From: Flavobacterium fryxellicola
Lineage (GTDB): Bacteria; Bacteroidota; Bacteroidia; Flavobacteriales; Flavobacteriaceae
Assembly: GCF_900143245.1 (NCBI RefSeq)
Contig: NZ_FRDK01000002.1
Coordinates: 496,001-560,000, forward strand
DNA length: 64,000 nt
Direction: 5' to 3'
In this document: positions 8,758 to 18,907 of the stretch, piece by piece
How positions within the stretch are numbered: position 1 is the first letter of the stretch
How the letters are laid out: every line of letters starts with the position of its first letter
Translations under genes and position numbers: made by a program
Notes under the pieces: generated by a model
Told to the model about the DNA's origin: nothing
What the model saw: only the letters and a program-made list of their open reading frames with translations
The model's database searches: none

Positions 8758-9246
8758 ATGGAAATCGAAGTCATTAAAAATAAAATATTTGAAATTCGAG
8801 GTTTAAAAGTAATACTAGATTTTGATTTGGCATTACTTTATAATGTTGAAACAAAACGATTGAAAGAAGCTGTCAGAAGAAATGCAAATCGATTCCCCGA
8901 AGATTTCATGTTTGAGATTAGAAATAGAGTTCAATAGTTTGAGGTCGCAAATTGCGTCCTCAAACAGAGGAGGAAATCGCTACTCGCACTTTGCCTCTAC
9001 AGAACAAGGAATTGCAATGCTTTCAAGTGTACAAAATAGTGAAAAAGCAATCGCTATAAACATTTCGATTATTCGAGCGTTTGTAACTTAGAGACAATTT
9101 CCATGGCTTATACCGAATTAAAAGATAGAATTATAGAAAATGAAAATCAGTTTCCAGATATTTATAAAGCCTTGAATTACCTAGTTGACAAAGATGCTGA
9201 TGCAAAGATCAATAACGAAAGAAATAAAATTGGTTACAAAAAATAA
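8758..9246 (+). pseudogene. ORF6N-domain gene broken by frameshifts
   Basis: From the ATG at 8758 the frame reads a typical ORF6N start ([23 protein letters not shown], then [13 protein letters not shown]) and stops near 8937. The family sequence continues in another frame ([43 protein letters not shown]) to 9091. The C-terminal helical region continues in a third frame (AYTELKDRIIENENQFPDIYKALNYL) to 9246. At least two frameshifts are needed to join them. ORF6N domains are DNA-binding modules of phage and mobile elements, so this is a fossil of a past element. It is not expected to make an intact protein. Confidence 0.85.
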
Positions 9247-9263
9247 GTTTCTTTGACACACAC

Positions 9264-9341
9264 TAGCCCTGATAGCAGTGAAAATCCTTTTATGCTGGCG
9301 TTCAGCATAAAAGATTGTAACGCATAGCAGGATTAAGCTCC
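9264..9341 (+). repeat. Structured intergenic element with a strong hairpin
   Basis: A core 11-bp stem CTTTTATGCTG (9287-9297) with CAGCATAAAAG (9303-9313) closes a 5-nt loop. It is framed by TAGCCCTGATAGCAG and ATAGCAGGATTAAGCTCC, which can extend the pairing imperfectly. From memory, similar 'AGCCCTGAT ... AGCAGG.TTAAGCTCC' elements recur between genes in Flavobacteria; I cannot verify copies within this window. It could be a dispersed hairpin repeat, a terminator of the dead ORF6N gene, or a leader RNA of the mutase gene. Confidence 0.5.
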
Positions 9342-9400
9342 TAAAAAAAACAATTGGATTTAAATTTAAACTCCGAATTTAGAAACTAAAAAAATAAAGC

Positions 9401-11128
9401 ATGGAAATCAAACAAAACATTTTAGATGCAGTAAATGAGTGGTTAACACCAACATTTGATACCGCTACACAGGAAGCGATCAAGGAATTGATGACAACTT
9501 CTCCTGCAGAACTGGAAGAAAGTTTTTATAAAAATCTTGAATTTGGAACCGGCGGAATGCGCGGTATTATGGGCGTGGGAAACAACCGCATCAACAAATA
9601 TACACTTGGAAAAAGCACGCAAGGACTTTCAGATTATATGCACATTGCCTTTCCTAACCAACCTTTAAAAGCCGTTATTGCTTATGATTGTCGTCATAAT
9701 AGCGATACTTTGGCCAAATTGGTAGCGGATGTTTTTACTGCTAATGGTGTTGAAGTATATTTATTTTCGGAGATGAGACCTACTCCAGAATTGTCCTTCG
9801 CTGTGAAACATTTGGGTTGTCAGTGCGGCATTGTTCTTACGGCATCACACAATCCACCTGAATATAACGGATACAAAGTATACTGGCAAGATGGTGGACA
9901 AATCGTACCGCCAGAAGACGAAGGAATCATCAATGTTATTGAAAATTTAAATTACAATCAGATTAAATTTAGTGCAAATGAAAATTTGATTCATTACATT
10001 GATACAGAAATTGATGAAGCTTTTATCAAATCTACAATTGAGAATGCGAGTTTTGGTACTTCGGCTGAAGCCAAAAAGAACCTGAATATTGTTTTTACCT
10101 CTTTGCATGGTACTTCTATAAAATTAGTGCCTGATACTTTTTCACTTGCAGGATATCCTAACGTGAACATTGTGGAAGAACAACGAGTGCCCAATGGGGA
10201 CTTCCCGACCGTTAAATCTCCAAATCCTGAAGAGCCAGAGGCGTTGACAATAGCTTTGGCCTTGGCAGACAAAACCAATTCGGATATAGTTATTGGGACA
10301 GATCCTGATTGTGATCGTTTAGGAGTTGCGGTTAGAAATAACGAAGGACAAATGACTTTGTTGAACGGAAATCAAACTATGATTTTGATGACTGCCTTTT
10401 TACTGGAACAATGGAAAAAAGCGGGCAAAATTAACGGAAAACAATTTGTAGGTTCTACCATAGTCTCGACCCCGATGATGATGGAACTGGCAACAAACTA
10501 CGATGTGGAATGCAAAGTGGGATTGACCGGTTTTAAATGGATTGCCAAGATGATCAAAGACTTTCCCGAACTAGAATTCATTGGTGGTGGCGAAGAAAGT
10601 TTTGGATACATGGTTGGTGATGCCGTACGTGATAAGGATGCTGTTGCGGCTACTTTATTGATTTGCGAATTAGCGGCTCAAGCCAAAGCAAAAGGAAGTA
10701 CGGTTTATAAAGAACTCCTTAAATTATATGTAGATAACGGATTTTACAAAGAACATTTGGTTTCATTGACTAAAAAAGGAATGGAAGGTTTACAAGAAAT
10801 CAATCAGATGATGATTGACATGAGAGAAAATCCATTGAAAGAAATCAACGGGCAACGCGTCATTATGCTGGAAGATTACCAATCTTCAATCGCTAAAAAC
10901 TTGTTGGATGGAACCGAATCAACAATGGTCATTCCAAAATCGAATGTATTGATTTATTACACCGAAGACGGCTCAAAAATATGTGCTAGACCTAGTGGAA
11001 CGGAGCCAAAAATAAAATTCTACATCAGTGTCAATACCGAATTGGAGTCTGTTGAAGATTTTGATGAAGTAGAAGCGATTTTGAATGAAAAAATTAAAAA
11101 TATTATTCTTGCAATGCAATTGAACTAA
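9401..11128 (+). CDS. Phospho-sugar mutase (phosphoglucomutase/phosphomannomutase)
   Basis: A 575-aa cytoplasmic enzyme interconverting hexose-1-phosphate and hexose-6-phosphate. All four family motifs are present: the phosphoserine loop [15 protein letters not shown] (about 147-161), the metal loop [12 protein letters not shown] (about 299-310), the sugar loop [13 protein letters not shown] (about 396-408) and the phosphate-binding [12 protein letters not shown] near 530. The length fits the large PGM2/PMM2-like branch. The stop codon overlaps the next ATG by one base, so the ABC exporter downstream is translationally linked. This links hexose-phosphate supply to envelope lipid or glycan export, by inference. 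Confidence 0.95.
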   Translation: MEIKQNILDAVNEWLTPTFDTATQEAIKELMTTSPAELEESFYKNLEFGTGGMRGIMGVGNNRINKYTLGKSTQGLSDYMHIAFPNQPLKAVIAYDCRHNSDTLAKLVADVFTANGVEVYLFSEMRPTPELSFAVKHLGCQCGIVLTASHNPPEYNGYKVYWQDGGQIVPPEDEGIINVIENLNYNQIKFSANENLIHYIDTEIDEAFIKSTIENASFGTSAEAKKNLNIVFTSLHGTSIKLVPDTFSLAGYPNVNIVEEQRVPNGDFPTVKSPNPEEPEALTIALALADKTNSDIVIGTDPDCDRLGVAVRNNEGQMTLLNGNQTMILMTAFLLEQWKKAGKINGKQFVGSTIVSTPMMMELATNYDVECKVGLTGFKWIAKMIKDFPELEFIGGGEESFGYMVGDAVRDKDAVAATLLICELAAQAKAKGSTVYKELLKLYVDNGFYKEHLVSLTKKGMEGLQEINQMMIDMRENPLKEINGQRVIMLEDYQSSIAKNLLDGTESTMVIPKSNVLIYYTEDGSKICARPSGTEPKIKFYISVNTELESVEDFDEVEAILNEKIKNIILAMQLN

Positions 11129-12957
11129 TGGACAAAAGCTTATTAAAACTAATTCCTTATACAAAACCTTATAAATCGCACATCATTTGGAATGTGATTT
11201 ATAATATTTTGTACGCTTTATTTAGCACCATTTCGATGCTAACACTACTTCCTGTGCTAGAAGTGCTTTTTGGCAAAACAAAAGCCGTACTTATAAGACC
11301 AATATATACAGGAATAGGTAACATTAAACAATATGGTACTGATTATATGTATTATCAAATTTCTACATTGACTCAAGGCAACAGCATACAAGTAGCCTTA
11401 TTATTTGTAGTTTCAATGGTAATAACGACCTTTTTATTCAAAAACTTATTCAACTATTTAGCCTCACATCACATTATGCACCTTAAGAATGGTGTGTTAC
11501 GGGATTTGCGAAAGTCAATGTATGATAAGATTATAGAATTACCCATTTCTTATTATTCGGAGAAAAGAAAAGGGGATATTATGGCGCGCATGCTGGGTGA
11601 TGTCAATGAAGTACAAAACTCCTTTTTCTCTATTTTAGAGCTAGTTGTAAAAGAGCCGCTAACCATTATTTTCGCATTAGTTACCATGTTTATCCTGAGC
11701 GTAAAATTGACCTTATTTGTTCTGATTTTCCTACCACTTTCTGGCTGGATAATTTCGAAATTAGCTAAAAATCTTAGAGCTAAATCTCTAGAAGCTCAAA
11801 AAGAAAGTGGATTCTTGATTTCAATTGTCGATGAAACATTAGGAGGATTAAAAGTAATCAAGAGTTATAATGCCGAACCTAATTTCAAAAGCAGATTCAA
11901 TGATTCGGTTACACGCTTATTGAATTTAACAAACAGTATAGGAAGTAAAAATAATTTAGCTACACCACTGAGCGAATTTCTAGGTATAACAACAATTGCT
12001 ATGCTACTTTTTTATGGTGGTAGTTTAGTTTTAATAGACAAAACACTAGAGGGATCTGCTTTTATTGTATACTTAACCTTGGCTTTTAATATTCTTACTC
12101 CCGCCAAAGCGATCTCTAAAGCTTCTTATGCTGTGAAAAATGGTTTAGCAGCAGCAGAACGTGTTTTTGAAGTTTTAGAAGTGGAGAACGAAATCACCTC
12201 GAAGGAAAATGCCATTCAAAAAAATACGTTTGAGTCGGACATCACCATTAAAAACATCAACTTTAAATACGAAGACGAAAATGTGCTAAAAAACTTTTCA
12301 CTTCAAGTTAAAAAAGGACAAACGGTTGCACTTGTGGGACAATCCGGAAGTGGAAAAAGTACGATTGCTAATTTATTGACTCGTTTTTATGATGTCAATG
12401 AAGGAACAATAGCTATTGACGGAACGAATATACAAGATCTAGACTTGCAGTCACTTCGTGGATTAATGGGATTGGTTACACAAGATAGTATTTTATTTAA
12501 TGACACTATAAAAGCAAATATTTCATTAGGAAAATTAGACGCTACGGATGATCAAATTATTGAGGCATTGAAAATTGCCAATGCTTATGAATTTGTAAAA
12601 GACTTACCAAAAGGAATTCATACTAATATTGGCGATAGCGGAAACAAGCTTTCTGGTGGTCAGAAACAACGTTTGTCTATTGCGCGTGCAGTTTTGAAAA
12701 ATCCTCCCATTATGATTTTGGATGAAGCGACATCAGCACTAGATACCGAAAGCGAAAAATTTGTTCAAATTGCCTTAGAAAACATGATGCAAAACAGAAC
12801 CTCGATTGTGATTGCACACCGTTTATCTACAATTCAAAAAGCGGATGTTATTGTTGTAATGCAAAAAGGTAAAATCGTAGAGCAAGGAAACCACGAAGAA
12901 CTAATCGCTTTAAATGGTGTGTACAATAAATTAGTCACGCTGCAGTCTTTTGAGTAG
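11128..12957 (+). CDS. MsbA-like ABC exporter (permease-ATPase fusion)
   Basis: A 609-aa half-transporter. The N-terminal six-helix exporter domain (about 1-340) is followed by an ABC domain with Walker A GQSGSGKST (about 404-412), Q-loop TQDSILF, signature LSGGQKQRLS (about 507) and Walker B IMILDEATSALD, then the switch His in IAHRLST. It would work as a homodimer in the inner membrane, and the closest broad group is lipid A/multidrug exporters. The ATG overlaps the TAA of the mutase gene (ATAATG-type junction). Whether it is the essential lipid A flippase cannot be decided from this sequence. Confidence 0.92.
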   Translation: MDKSLLKLIPYTKPYKSHIIWNVIYNILYALFSTISMLTLLPVLEVLFGKTKAVLIRPIYTGIGNIKQYGTDYMYYQISTLTQGNSIQVALLFVVSMVITTFLFKNLFNYLASHHIMHLKNGVLRDLRKSMYDKIIELPISYYSEKRKGDIMARMLGDVNEVQNSFFSILELVVKEPLTIIFALVTMFILSVKLTLFVLIFLPLSGWIISKLAKNLRAKSLEAQKESGFLISIVDETLGGLKVIKSYNAEPNFKSRFNDSVTRLLNLTNSIGSKNNLATPLSEFLGITTIAMLLFYGGSLVLIDKTLEGSAFIVYLTLAFNILTPAKAISKASYAVKNGLAAAERVFEVLEVENEITSKENAIQKNTFESDITIKNINFKYEDENVLKNFSLQVKKGQTVALVGQSGSGKSTIANLLTRFYDVNEGTIAIDGTNIQDLDLQSLRGLMGLVTQDSILFNDTIKANISLGKLDATDDQIIEALKIANAYEFVKDLPKGIHTNIGDSGNKLSGGQKQRLSIARAVLKNPPIMILDEATSALDTESEKFVQIALENMMQNRTSIVIAHRLSTIQKADVIVVMQKGKIVEQGNHEELIALNGVYNKLVTLQSFE

Positions 12958-13006
12958 CAATGAGATTTAGGAAGTAGTATTATTTTTTAAAGTTAAAATC
13001 AAAAAA

Positions 13007-13708
13007 ATGTACATCAAAAATCCCACTATAAAACTCCCTGAAAATCCAAACACCGTTGTTTGGAAATACCTTGACTTATCTAAGTTTCTTGATTTATTAA
13101 TGTCTGAAAAGCTGTTTATGTCACGATCAGATAAATTTGAAGATCAATATGAAGGGACCTTTAGCGAACCTACTTTTGAGGAGATAAAAAAACTTGCAGT
13201 TGACAAACCTGACTTTTTAAACTATTATAAAACACACCGGGAAAAAGTAGCTGTCAGCAGCTGGCATATTAATGAATATGAATCCTTTGCCATGTGGCAA
13301 ATATTCACACAAAACAGTGAAGGTTTAGCCATTCAATCTACGATTGGACGTTTGCAGGAAGCCTTAGCTCCGGAAGTAAATTTCAATCAATATATTGGCC
13401 AAGTAAATTACATTGATTACAAAAAAGAGCACATTCCGTTTGATGATTTATTTTTTCCCTTTTTATTCAAGCGGAAAAGTTTTCAATATGAAGGTGAAGT
13501 ACGCATCCTTACTGATATTGGTGAAAGCGAAATTAAAATTAATGAAGGACTCAAAATCAATGTAGACATCAATGTATTAATCGAAAAAATATACATTCAT
13601 CCCAAATCAGAAAACTGGTATAAAAACCTTGTCATTCAATTAGTCAAACAATTAGGTTTTGATTTCACTATTGAAAAATCAGACCTAGAAAGTGATATTT
13701 TGATTTAA
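13007..13708 (+). CDS. DUF2971 domain protein
   Basis: A 233-aa cytoplasmic protein with the DUF2971 pattern: VWKYLDLSKFLDLL near the N-terminus, LFMSRSDKFEDQYEG (about 43-57), VSSWHINEYESFAMW, and FLFKRKSFQYEGEVRIL (about 154-170). Its function is unknown; the family is often found near phage-defence or toxin genes, but nothing of the kind lies nearby here. The gene begins 49 nt after the exporter and ends 11 nt before a convergent lipoprotein gene. Confidence 0.85.
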   Translation: MYIKNPTIKLPENPNTVVWKYLDLSKFLDLLMSEKLFMSRSDKFEDQYEGTFSEPTFEEIKKLAVDKPDFLNYYKTHREKVAVSSWHINEYESFAMWQIFTQNSEGLAIQSTIGRLQEALAPEVNFNQYIGQVNYIDYKKEHIPFDDLFFPFLFKRKSFQYEGEVRILTDIGESEIKINEGLKINVDINVLIEKIYIHPKSENWYKNLVIQLVKQLGFDFTIEKSDLESDILI

Positions 13709-13719
13709 AATAAGCGTTT

Positions 13720-14442
13720 CTAAACCGGCTCGTAACCAATTATTTTCCATTCTTTATTTGACAAATCGATGTAGTAATAGTTAACGACATCATTTTTATC
13801 AAATTCACCATTTTTATTAGTATCCTCAACAGTTCTAAAATACAATCGGTTTTTAGAACCAATCAATTTCCAATCGATTAATTCTTGAAAATCAGAGGAC
13901 ATCTTAGTGAATCGATCACCGCTAATATCGCTTAAATACAATGCTTTAATATCGCTTGTGTCTAATTTCCCATCCTTATTCGTATCCATATCAACCATGG
14001 TGTACACCATAATTTGGTTATTGGTCTTATCCGCAACCGACTTCAAATAGGTTGCTGTTTGAATCAAAACAGGTCTTTCGGTCAATTTTCTAATAGAATC
14101 TGAATCTACCTTTTGAAATTTTATATTCTGTAAAAAACCGGTGATTTCATATTCGCCGTAGTTTGATATAGTGAAACTCAAATCATTCACACTAGAAGAA
14201 CCATATCTGGACTTTACTCCTCGTTCCCGAATACTTAAGTCTGCAATAGGATGAAGCAGGTAATCCGTACCCTCCATTTGAAGCGGCAAATCGGCAATTT
14301 GTATTTGGGTAGAATCAGCTTTGCTTAATTCTTTTGCTCTATTTGTGCCATCATACGTAACTTTTGGTTTTTCAACTTCCTCTTTACAACTTGTTAAAAG
14401 TAAAATTGCAATTCCTATTATTGTGATATGTATTTTTTTCAT
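13720..14442 (-). CDS. Lipoprotein with two EF-hand/dockerin-like calcium loops
   Basis: A 240-aa protein whose N-terminus MKKIHITIIGIAILLLTSCK is a lipoprotein signal with the acylated Cys at 19. I recognise no named family over the full length. Two loops, DTNKDGKLDTSD (153-164) and DTNKNGEFDKND (207-218), fit the DxNxDGxxDxxD calcium-binding pattern, so the C-terminal half probably binds Ca2+. It is likely outer-membrane anchored. It lies 109 nt downstream of the start side of nothing else on this strand except the TonB receptor cluster, with no terminator seen between them. The function is unknown. Confidence 0.75.
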   Translation of the reverse strand: MKKIHITIIGIAILLLTSCKEEVEKPKVTYDGTNRAKELSKADSTQIQIADLPLQMEGTDYLLHPIADLSIRERGVKSRYGSSSVNDLSFTISNYGEYEITGFLQNIKFQKVDSDSIRKLTERPVLIQTATYLKSVADKTNNQIMVYTMVDMDTNKDGKLDTSDIKALYLSDISGDRFTKMSSDFQELIDWKLIGSKNRLYFRTVEDTNKNGEFDKNDVVNYYYIDLSNKEWKIIGYEPV

Positions 14443-14551
14443 GTTGTTGTACTATTAAAATTCAAATGTAATCATTTTTAAAAATGGTAACGCCATTCGG
14501 TGCTTGATTTAACTAATTAAAATTGGACCCTACTTTCGCTAGTATTCCCGT

Positions 14552-17023
14552 TTACAATTTCGCTGTCAATTTTACATTAAAAACTCTGGTGGTCATGTAA
14601 TTAGGAATTGCATATTGATTTTTCGAATATACATCCCGAACCCAAGTATTGGTAATCGCATTTTGATTGTCAAAAAGATTAAAAATTTCTAAGCCTATTG
14701 CCAACTCTCTAAAATCTTTCAACCAACCCGATTGTTTTTTTGTAGTGGTATTATCTATAAAAACTTTAGAAAAACCAACATCCACACGGCGGTAATCATT
14801 CAATCGGTTTTGGTATAAATATGGATCGGCATACGATGGAGAACCTCCGGGCAATCCCGTATTGTAAACTAAATTCAAATATAATTTTATACTGGGAATA
14901 TTTGGCATATAGTCTTGGAACAAAAGGCCAAATTTTAATCTTTGATCCGTAGGTCGTGCGATAAATCCTTTTTCATTACTATTTTCTTCTGTTTTCAAAT
15001 AACCAAAACTAAACCACGATTCTGTTCCTGGAACAAATTCTCCGTTCAAGCGAACATCTACTCCTTGGGCATAAGCTGTTGCGTTGTTATTTGCAGCGTA
15101 TCGAATCCGAACATTGTCAATTGTATACGTATTTACATTTGTTAGCGTTTTATAATACAGCTCTGAAACGAGTTTAAAAGGGCGATTCCACATTTTGAAA
15201 CTATAGTCGTTCCCAAAAACAACATGAACCGATTGCTGCGCTTTAGTATCCGGTTGTACAATTCCATCAGCGTTTCTCAATTCTCTGTAAAATGGTGGCT
15301 GGTGGTATAATCCTCCTGAAAGTCTAAAGACCATATCTTTCTCCCAATCCGGCTTTATGGCAAATTGCACTCTGGGGCTGAAAGTCGTTTGCGATTTCCC
15401 GACAATAGTTGACCCTAAAACTTCCCAATTGTGCATTCTGACGCCAGCATTATACCAGACTTCACTAGTCCCAATATTCGATTTCAAACTCCACTGACCA
15501 TAACCTGAGAATCTATTGATAGAATTAAAATTAGTCGCTCGGATATTTTGATAGGGAACAAGTGGTCCGGTATAAGGCGAATACGGCTGCTTATTTTTTG
15601 GCAAATCTATAATTGGCGGATTTAATGAAAAACCCGCTGAATCAATCACCTCCCACTCTATTATTCGATCCCGAATGGATTCTCGTGTGTATTTTATTCC
15701 CCACTCCAATTGGCTTTCTTTCCAATCGTGAAATCCTTTAATCTCCGTATTTACTATTAAGGCGTCCAAATCATTACGAGCATGACTCAGCTGAGACCCA
15801 ATTCCCCTGGTAAAAGCAACTTCACCAAAAGTTTCAGAACCAATAATACTGGCATCCACTTCACCAAGACGGTATTGCGCAAAAATATCAAAATATTCTT
15901 GCTCTACGGTATGAAAAACAGACCCTATAAACTTCAAGGTAAAATTATCTGAGACGTTGAATGTTGTTTTTAAAGCTCCAAAATAAGTGTCGTATTTATC
16001 CTTTTCTTGACCTTCATAAAAAACAGTCAGCGCCATAGGATTGTCTATAGTTCCAAATTTAGTCTGTCTCGTTAGGGGCTGATATTGGTATTTATTTTGA
16101 GAAATATTCCCCAGAAAACTCCATTGCCATTTAGCCGAGGCTTGATAATTGATGTTGGTTTGAACATCTGCAAATGAAGGCGTAAAATTCGTCTGAGTCT
16201 CTTGGCTTTTCACTAAAAGGCTGTTGTTTCGGTATCGAACTCCCGTAACAGCTGACCATTTTTTATCTTTGGAAACCGCATCAACCGAAAGGCTTCCGCC
16301 AAGAAAACTTGCTTCAACGCTTGCGCCAAATTGAATCGGTTTTCTGTAGGTAATATCTAATGCCGAAGATAATTTATCGCCAAACTTAGCTTGAAAACCA
16401 CCTGCGGAAAAAGCAACATTTTGAACTAAATCGGTATTGGTAAAACTTAAGCCTTCTTGTTGTCCTGAACGGATCAAGAACGGACGATACACTTCGATTT
16501 CATTAACATAGACCAAATTTTCGTCATAATTTCCACCGCGCACCGCATACTGTGTACTCAATTCATTATTGGAGTTTACTCCTGGCAAGGTTTTTAAAAT
16601 ATTTTCAATTCCAGCATTAGCACCCGGAATTTTTCGAAGCATCTCCGGTTCAATCGTAGTGATCCCTTGAACCAACTTTCTAGTATTTGCCGTAACGATA
16701 ACTTCCCCCATTTGTTCATTTTGGTCACTCATCACGGGGTTGAACTCTTTTTCTTCATTAGCATCCAAAAAAAAAGTAATCGTAATTTTCTTCAAAGAAA
16801 CATGCGTAAAAACAACCGTTACATTTTGGTTTGCAGGAACTTTTAGATCGTAAAATCCGTTTTTATTCGACTGTGTGCCGATACTGGAATAGGAGACATT
16901 TACGTTTTCTACCGGCTGATTGTTTTTGTCTAAAATAACTCCCTTAATCCGAGCCGTTTGGGCAGAAAGACTGAGGCCAAATAAGAAAAAAAACAATACA
17001 AAAACTAATTTATTCGCGTTCAA
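14552..17023 (-). CDS. TonB-dependent outer-membrane receptor with N-terminal carboxypeptidase-like domain
   Basis: An 823-aa protein with a signal peptide (residues 1-21, ending SLSAQ). Next comes a CarboxypepD_reg-like beta-sandwich (about 24-105; GVILDKNNQPVENVNVSY), then the plug (about 110-225, with TIEPEMLRKIPGANAGIENILKTLPGV and YAVRGGNYDENLVYVNEIEV) and a large beta-barrel ending in a hydrophobic strand FNVKLTAKL. This is the Bacteroidota SusC-like/TonB receptor architecture, but without a SusD neighbour. It imports an unknown ligand across the outer membrane. The stop of the M23 peptidase gene lies 15 nt upstream, so the two are probably co-transcribed. Confidence 0.93.
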   Translation of the reverse strand: MNANKLVFVLFFFLFGLSLSAQTARIKGVILDKNNQPVENVNVSYSSIGTQSNKNGFYDLKVPANQNVTVVFTHVSLKKITITFFLDANEEKEFNPVMSDQNEQMGEVIVTANTRKLVQGITTIEPEMLRKIPGANAGIENILKTLPGVNSNNELSTQYAVRGGNYDENLVYVNEIEVYRPFLIRSGQQEGLSFTNTDLVQNVAFSAGGFQAKFGDKLSSALDITYRKPIQFGASVEASFLGGSLSVDAVSKDKKWSAVTGVRYRNNSLLVKSQETQTNFTPSFADVQTNINYQASAKWQWSFLGNISQNKYQYQPLTRQTKFGTIDNPMALTVFYEGQEKDKYDTYFGALKTTFNVSDNFTLKFIGSVFHTVEQEYFDIFAQYRLGEVDASIIGSETFGEVAFTRGIGSQLSHARNDLDALIVNTEIKGFHDWKESQLEWGIKYTRESIRDRIIEWEVIDSAGFSLNPPIIDLPKNKQPYSPYTGPLVPYQNIRATNFNSINRFSGYGQWSLKSNIGTSEVWYNAGVRMHNWEVLGSTIVGKSQTTFSPRVQFAIKPDWEKDMVFRLSGGLYHQPPFYRELRNADGIVQPDTKAQQSVHVVFGNDYSFKMWNRPFKLVSELYYKTLTNVNTYTIDNVRIRYAANNNATAYAQGVDVRLNGEFVPGTESWFSFGYLKTEENSNEKGFIARPTDQRLKFGLLFQDYMPNIPSIKLYLNLVYNTGLPGGSPSYADPYLYQNRLNDYRRVDVGFSKVFIDNTTTKKQSGWLKDFRELAIGLEIFNLFDNQNAITNTWVRDVYSKNQYAIPNYMTTRVFNVKLTAKL

Positions 17024-17038
17024 AGGGTTTGATTTTTA

Positions 17039-18733
17039 TTATTTTTGACTTCTAAAAAAACGAGTTTCAAAGGTAGTTGAATTTCCTACATTATCAACCA
17101 CAACCACTTTTAAATCATTACCACCATCAGACGCTATTCCATCGCTAAAAAAATGCGTTAATTTCTTGGTTTTATGATCATATTCAAATAATACCCACTT
17201 ACCATTTAAATAGCCGTTATACGATTTTATACCAGAACCTGCATCATTAATAGCGAGCTGAATTGTTTTTTGATCACTGATCCATTTTCCTTCAATTGGT
17301 GTTGCAATACTTATTTTTGGTGCTGTCGTATCGACAATCAAAGCATATTTTCCCAAGATTTTAACCTTCGTTGTAAAAAGACCGTCTTTGCGATACGTTG
17401 GATTGTAATTTATTTTATTTCCTTCGATTCTACCAATGAACGTTTTCTCTCTTAGCGCTTCCGAAGATTTTGTGTCTTCAATTGAAATTGTAAAATTAGA
17501 GTGCGCCGGAACAGTATCATCATGTAAAAAAAGCGTGTCATTTTTTACATCAAAATTCATTGCAAAATCTTCGTAAAAAGTTCCTGCAGGAAAGAAAACA
17601 GACATATTCTCCAGAGAAAAATTACTGTCTTTATTTGCTTTGACTAAATAATTAGATTGTATTGGCTCTGGACTAATAACGGTAGGCAATAGATCATATT
17701 GAATTGGAATAGAAATTGTTTTTAGGTTGCCAAAATAATCCGACACTTCTACTCGGTAAAGAGACGCCAAATTAGGAGCGATTTGCAAAACCCCTTTATT
17801 TTCATCAGCATGGATAATACTTAAGTTAGAAGGAGCTTTCATAAAAAGTTTCAGAACCCGTTGTTGCATTTTCTTGTATTTCGAATAGTCAATTAGCGCA
17901 TTGATGTAGCGCATTTCGTCAAATGAATAGGTATTGAACTCAAATCCAAAGTTTGGTTTCCCATTATAAAAGGACTGTACTTTATACACCCCATTATTAT
18001 TAAAGGAGACATCATCACTATCATAAGCAGAAATACCAAAACCGATGGCACCATTTGCTACCACTTTATCAGCCAAGTAGGTCCCGTCTTTTTGCAAGGA
18101 AACATTCAACAACAAAGGCCGTTTAGAACGGTTCACTGTAGTTTTTGAATCTAGGGGATACACATAAACACCGGAAACAGTTGGTTTTTTAGTATCTCTT
18201 AAAAATTTATTATAACCAAAAAGCATTGGATTAATAACAAATTCTGTTTTAGAATCTCGAAATTCAAAATGCAAATGCGGCCCCTCAGAAGAGCCTGTGT
18301 TTCCAGAAAAGGCAATGACATCGCCCTTTTTTACCACCATTTCATCGGGCTTAAAAAACATTTCAATTTCAAATGATTGCTCTTTATAGTGGGTTTTCTT
18401 AATAAAGCTTTCTATTTCACCATTTGCTACTTTTAAATGACCATAAACGGATGTATACCCATTAGGATGATTAATGTAAATAGTTTTTCCATTACCAAAG
18501 GTAGAAATCTTAATCCTTGATACATAACCATCCGCAACTGCAAATACTTTCAATCCTTCTTTTTGCTGCGTTCTTAAATCAAATCCAGCATGAAAATGAT
18601 TGGGTCTCAACTCTCCAAAATTACCAGACAATTGCATTGGAATATCCAACGGCGGTCTGAAATAATCTTTTGGATAGTCAACTTGTGCCAAAATAGCAGA
18701 ACTGAAAAATAAAAAAAATATCGAAAATCTCAT
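17039..18733 (-). CDS. M23 (LytM) family metallopeptidase
   Basis: A 564-aa secreted protein with a signal peptide (1-16, ending ILAQ). The LytM domain is near the N-terminus: HAGFD (48-52) and GPHLHFE (151-157) supply the zinc ligands, with YGHL (97-100) between them. A long C-terminal part has Ig-like/beta-sandwich character and ends with a segment related to DNVGN. LytM enzymes cut peptidoglycan cross-bridges in the periplasm or act as divisome activators. It is the first gene of the minus-strand pair with the TonB receptor and is divergent from the zap operon. Confidence 0.92.
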   Translation of the reverse strand: MRFSIFFLFFSSAILAQVDYPKDYFRPPLDIPMQLSGNFGELRPNHFHAGFDLRTQQKEGLKVFAVADGYVSRIKISTFGNGKTIYINHPNGYTSVYGHLKVANGEIESFIKKTHYKEQSFEIEMFFKPDEMVVKKGDVIAFSGNTGSSEGPHLHFEFRDSKTEFVINPMLFGYNKFLRDTKKPTVSGVYVYPLDSKTTVNRSKRPLLLNVSLQKDGTYLADKVVANGAIGFGISAYDSDDVSFNNNGVYKVQSFYNGKPNFGFEFNTYSFDEMRYINALIDYSKYKKMQQRVLKLFMKAPSNLSIIHADENKGVLQIAPNLASLYRVEVSDYFGNLKTISIPIQYDLLPTVISPEPIQSNYLVKANKDSNFSLENMSVFFPAGTFYEDFAMNFDVKNDTLFLHDDTVPAHSNFTISIEDTKSSEALREKTFIGRIEGNKINYNPTYRKDGLFTTKVKILGKYALIVDTTAPKISIATPIEGKWISDQKTIQLAINDAGSGIKSYNGYLNGKWVLFEYDHKTKKLTHFFSDGIASDGGNDLKVVVVDNVGNSTTFETRFFRSQK

Positions 18734-18849
18734 GGTTTACATTTTTGCTAAGGTAAAAAAAAGTATTTAAAACTTCCATAGAAAATGACTTCATAACCAT
18801 TTGTGACGCTGGGATTTAATTAATTTAATGCAAAAAAAATAATAAAATA

Positions 18850-18879
18850 TTGCAAAATTAAAAAGGAATACTAACTTTG
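18850..18879 (+). promoter_or_regulatory. Promoter of the zapB-like/zapA operon
   Basis: TTG (18850-18852), exactly 19 nt, then TAACTTTG (18872-18879), a full match to the Bacteroidota consensus. The ATG at 18908 follows about 28 nt downstream. Confidence 0.75.
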
Positions 18880-18907
18880 TATGATTATGTAATGAATAGA
18901 ATAGATA

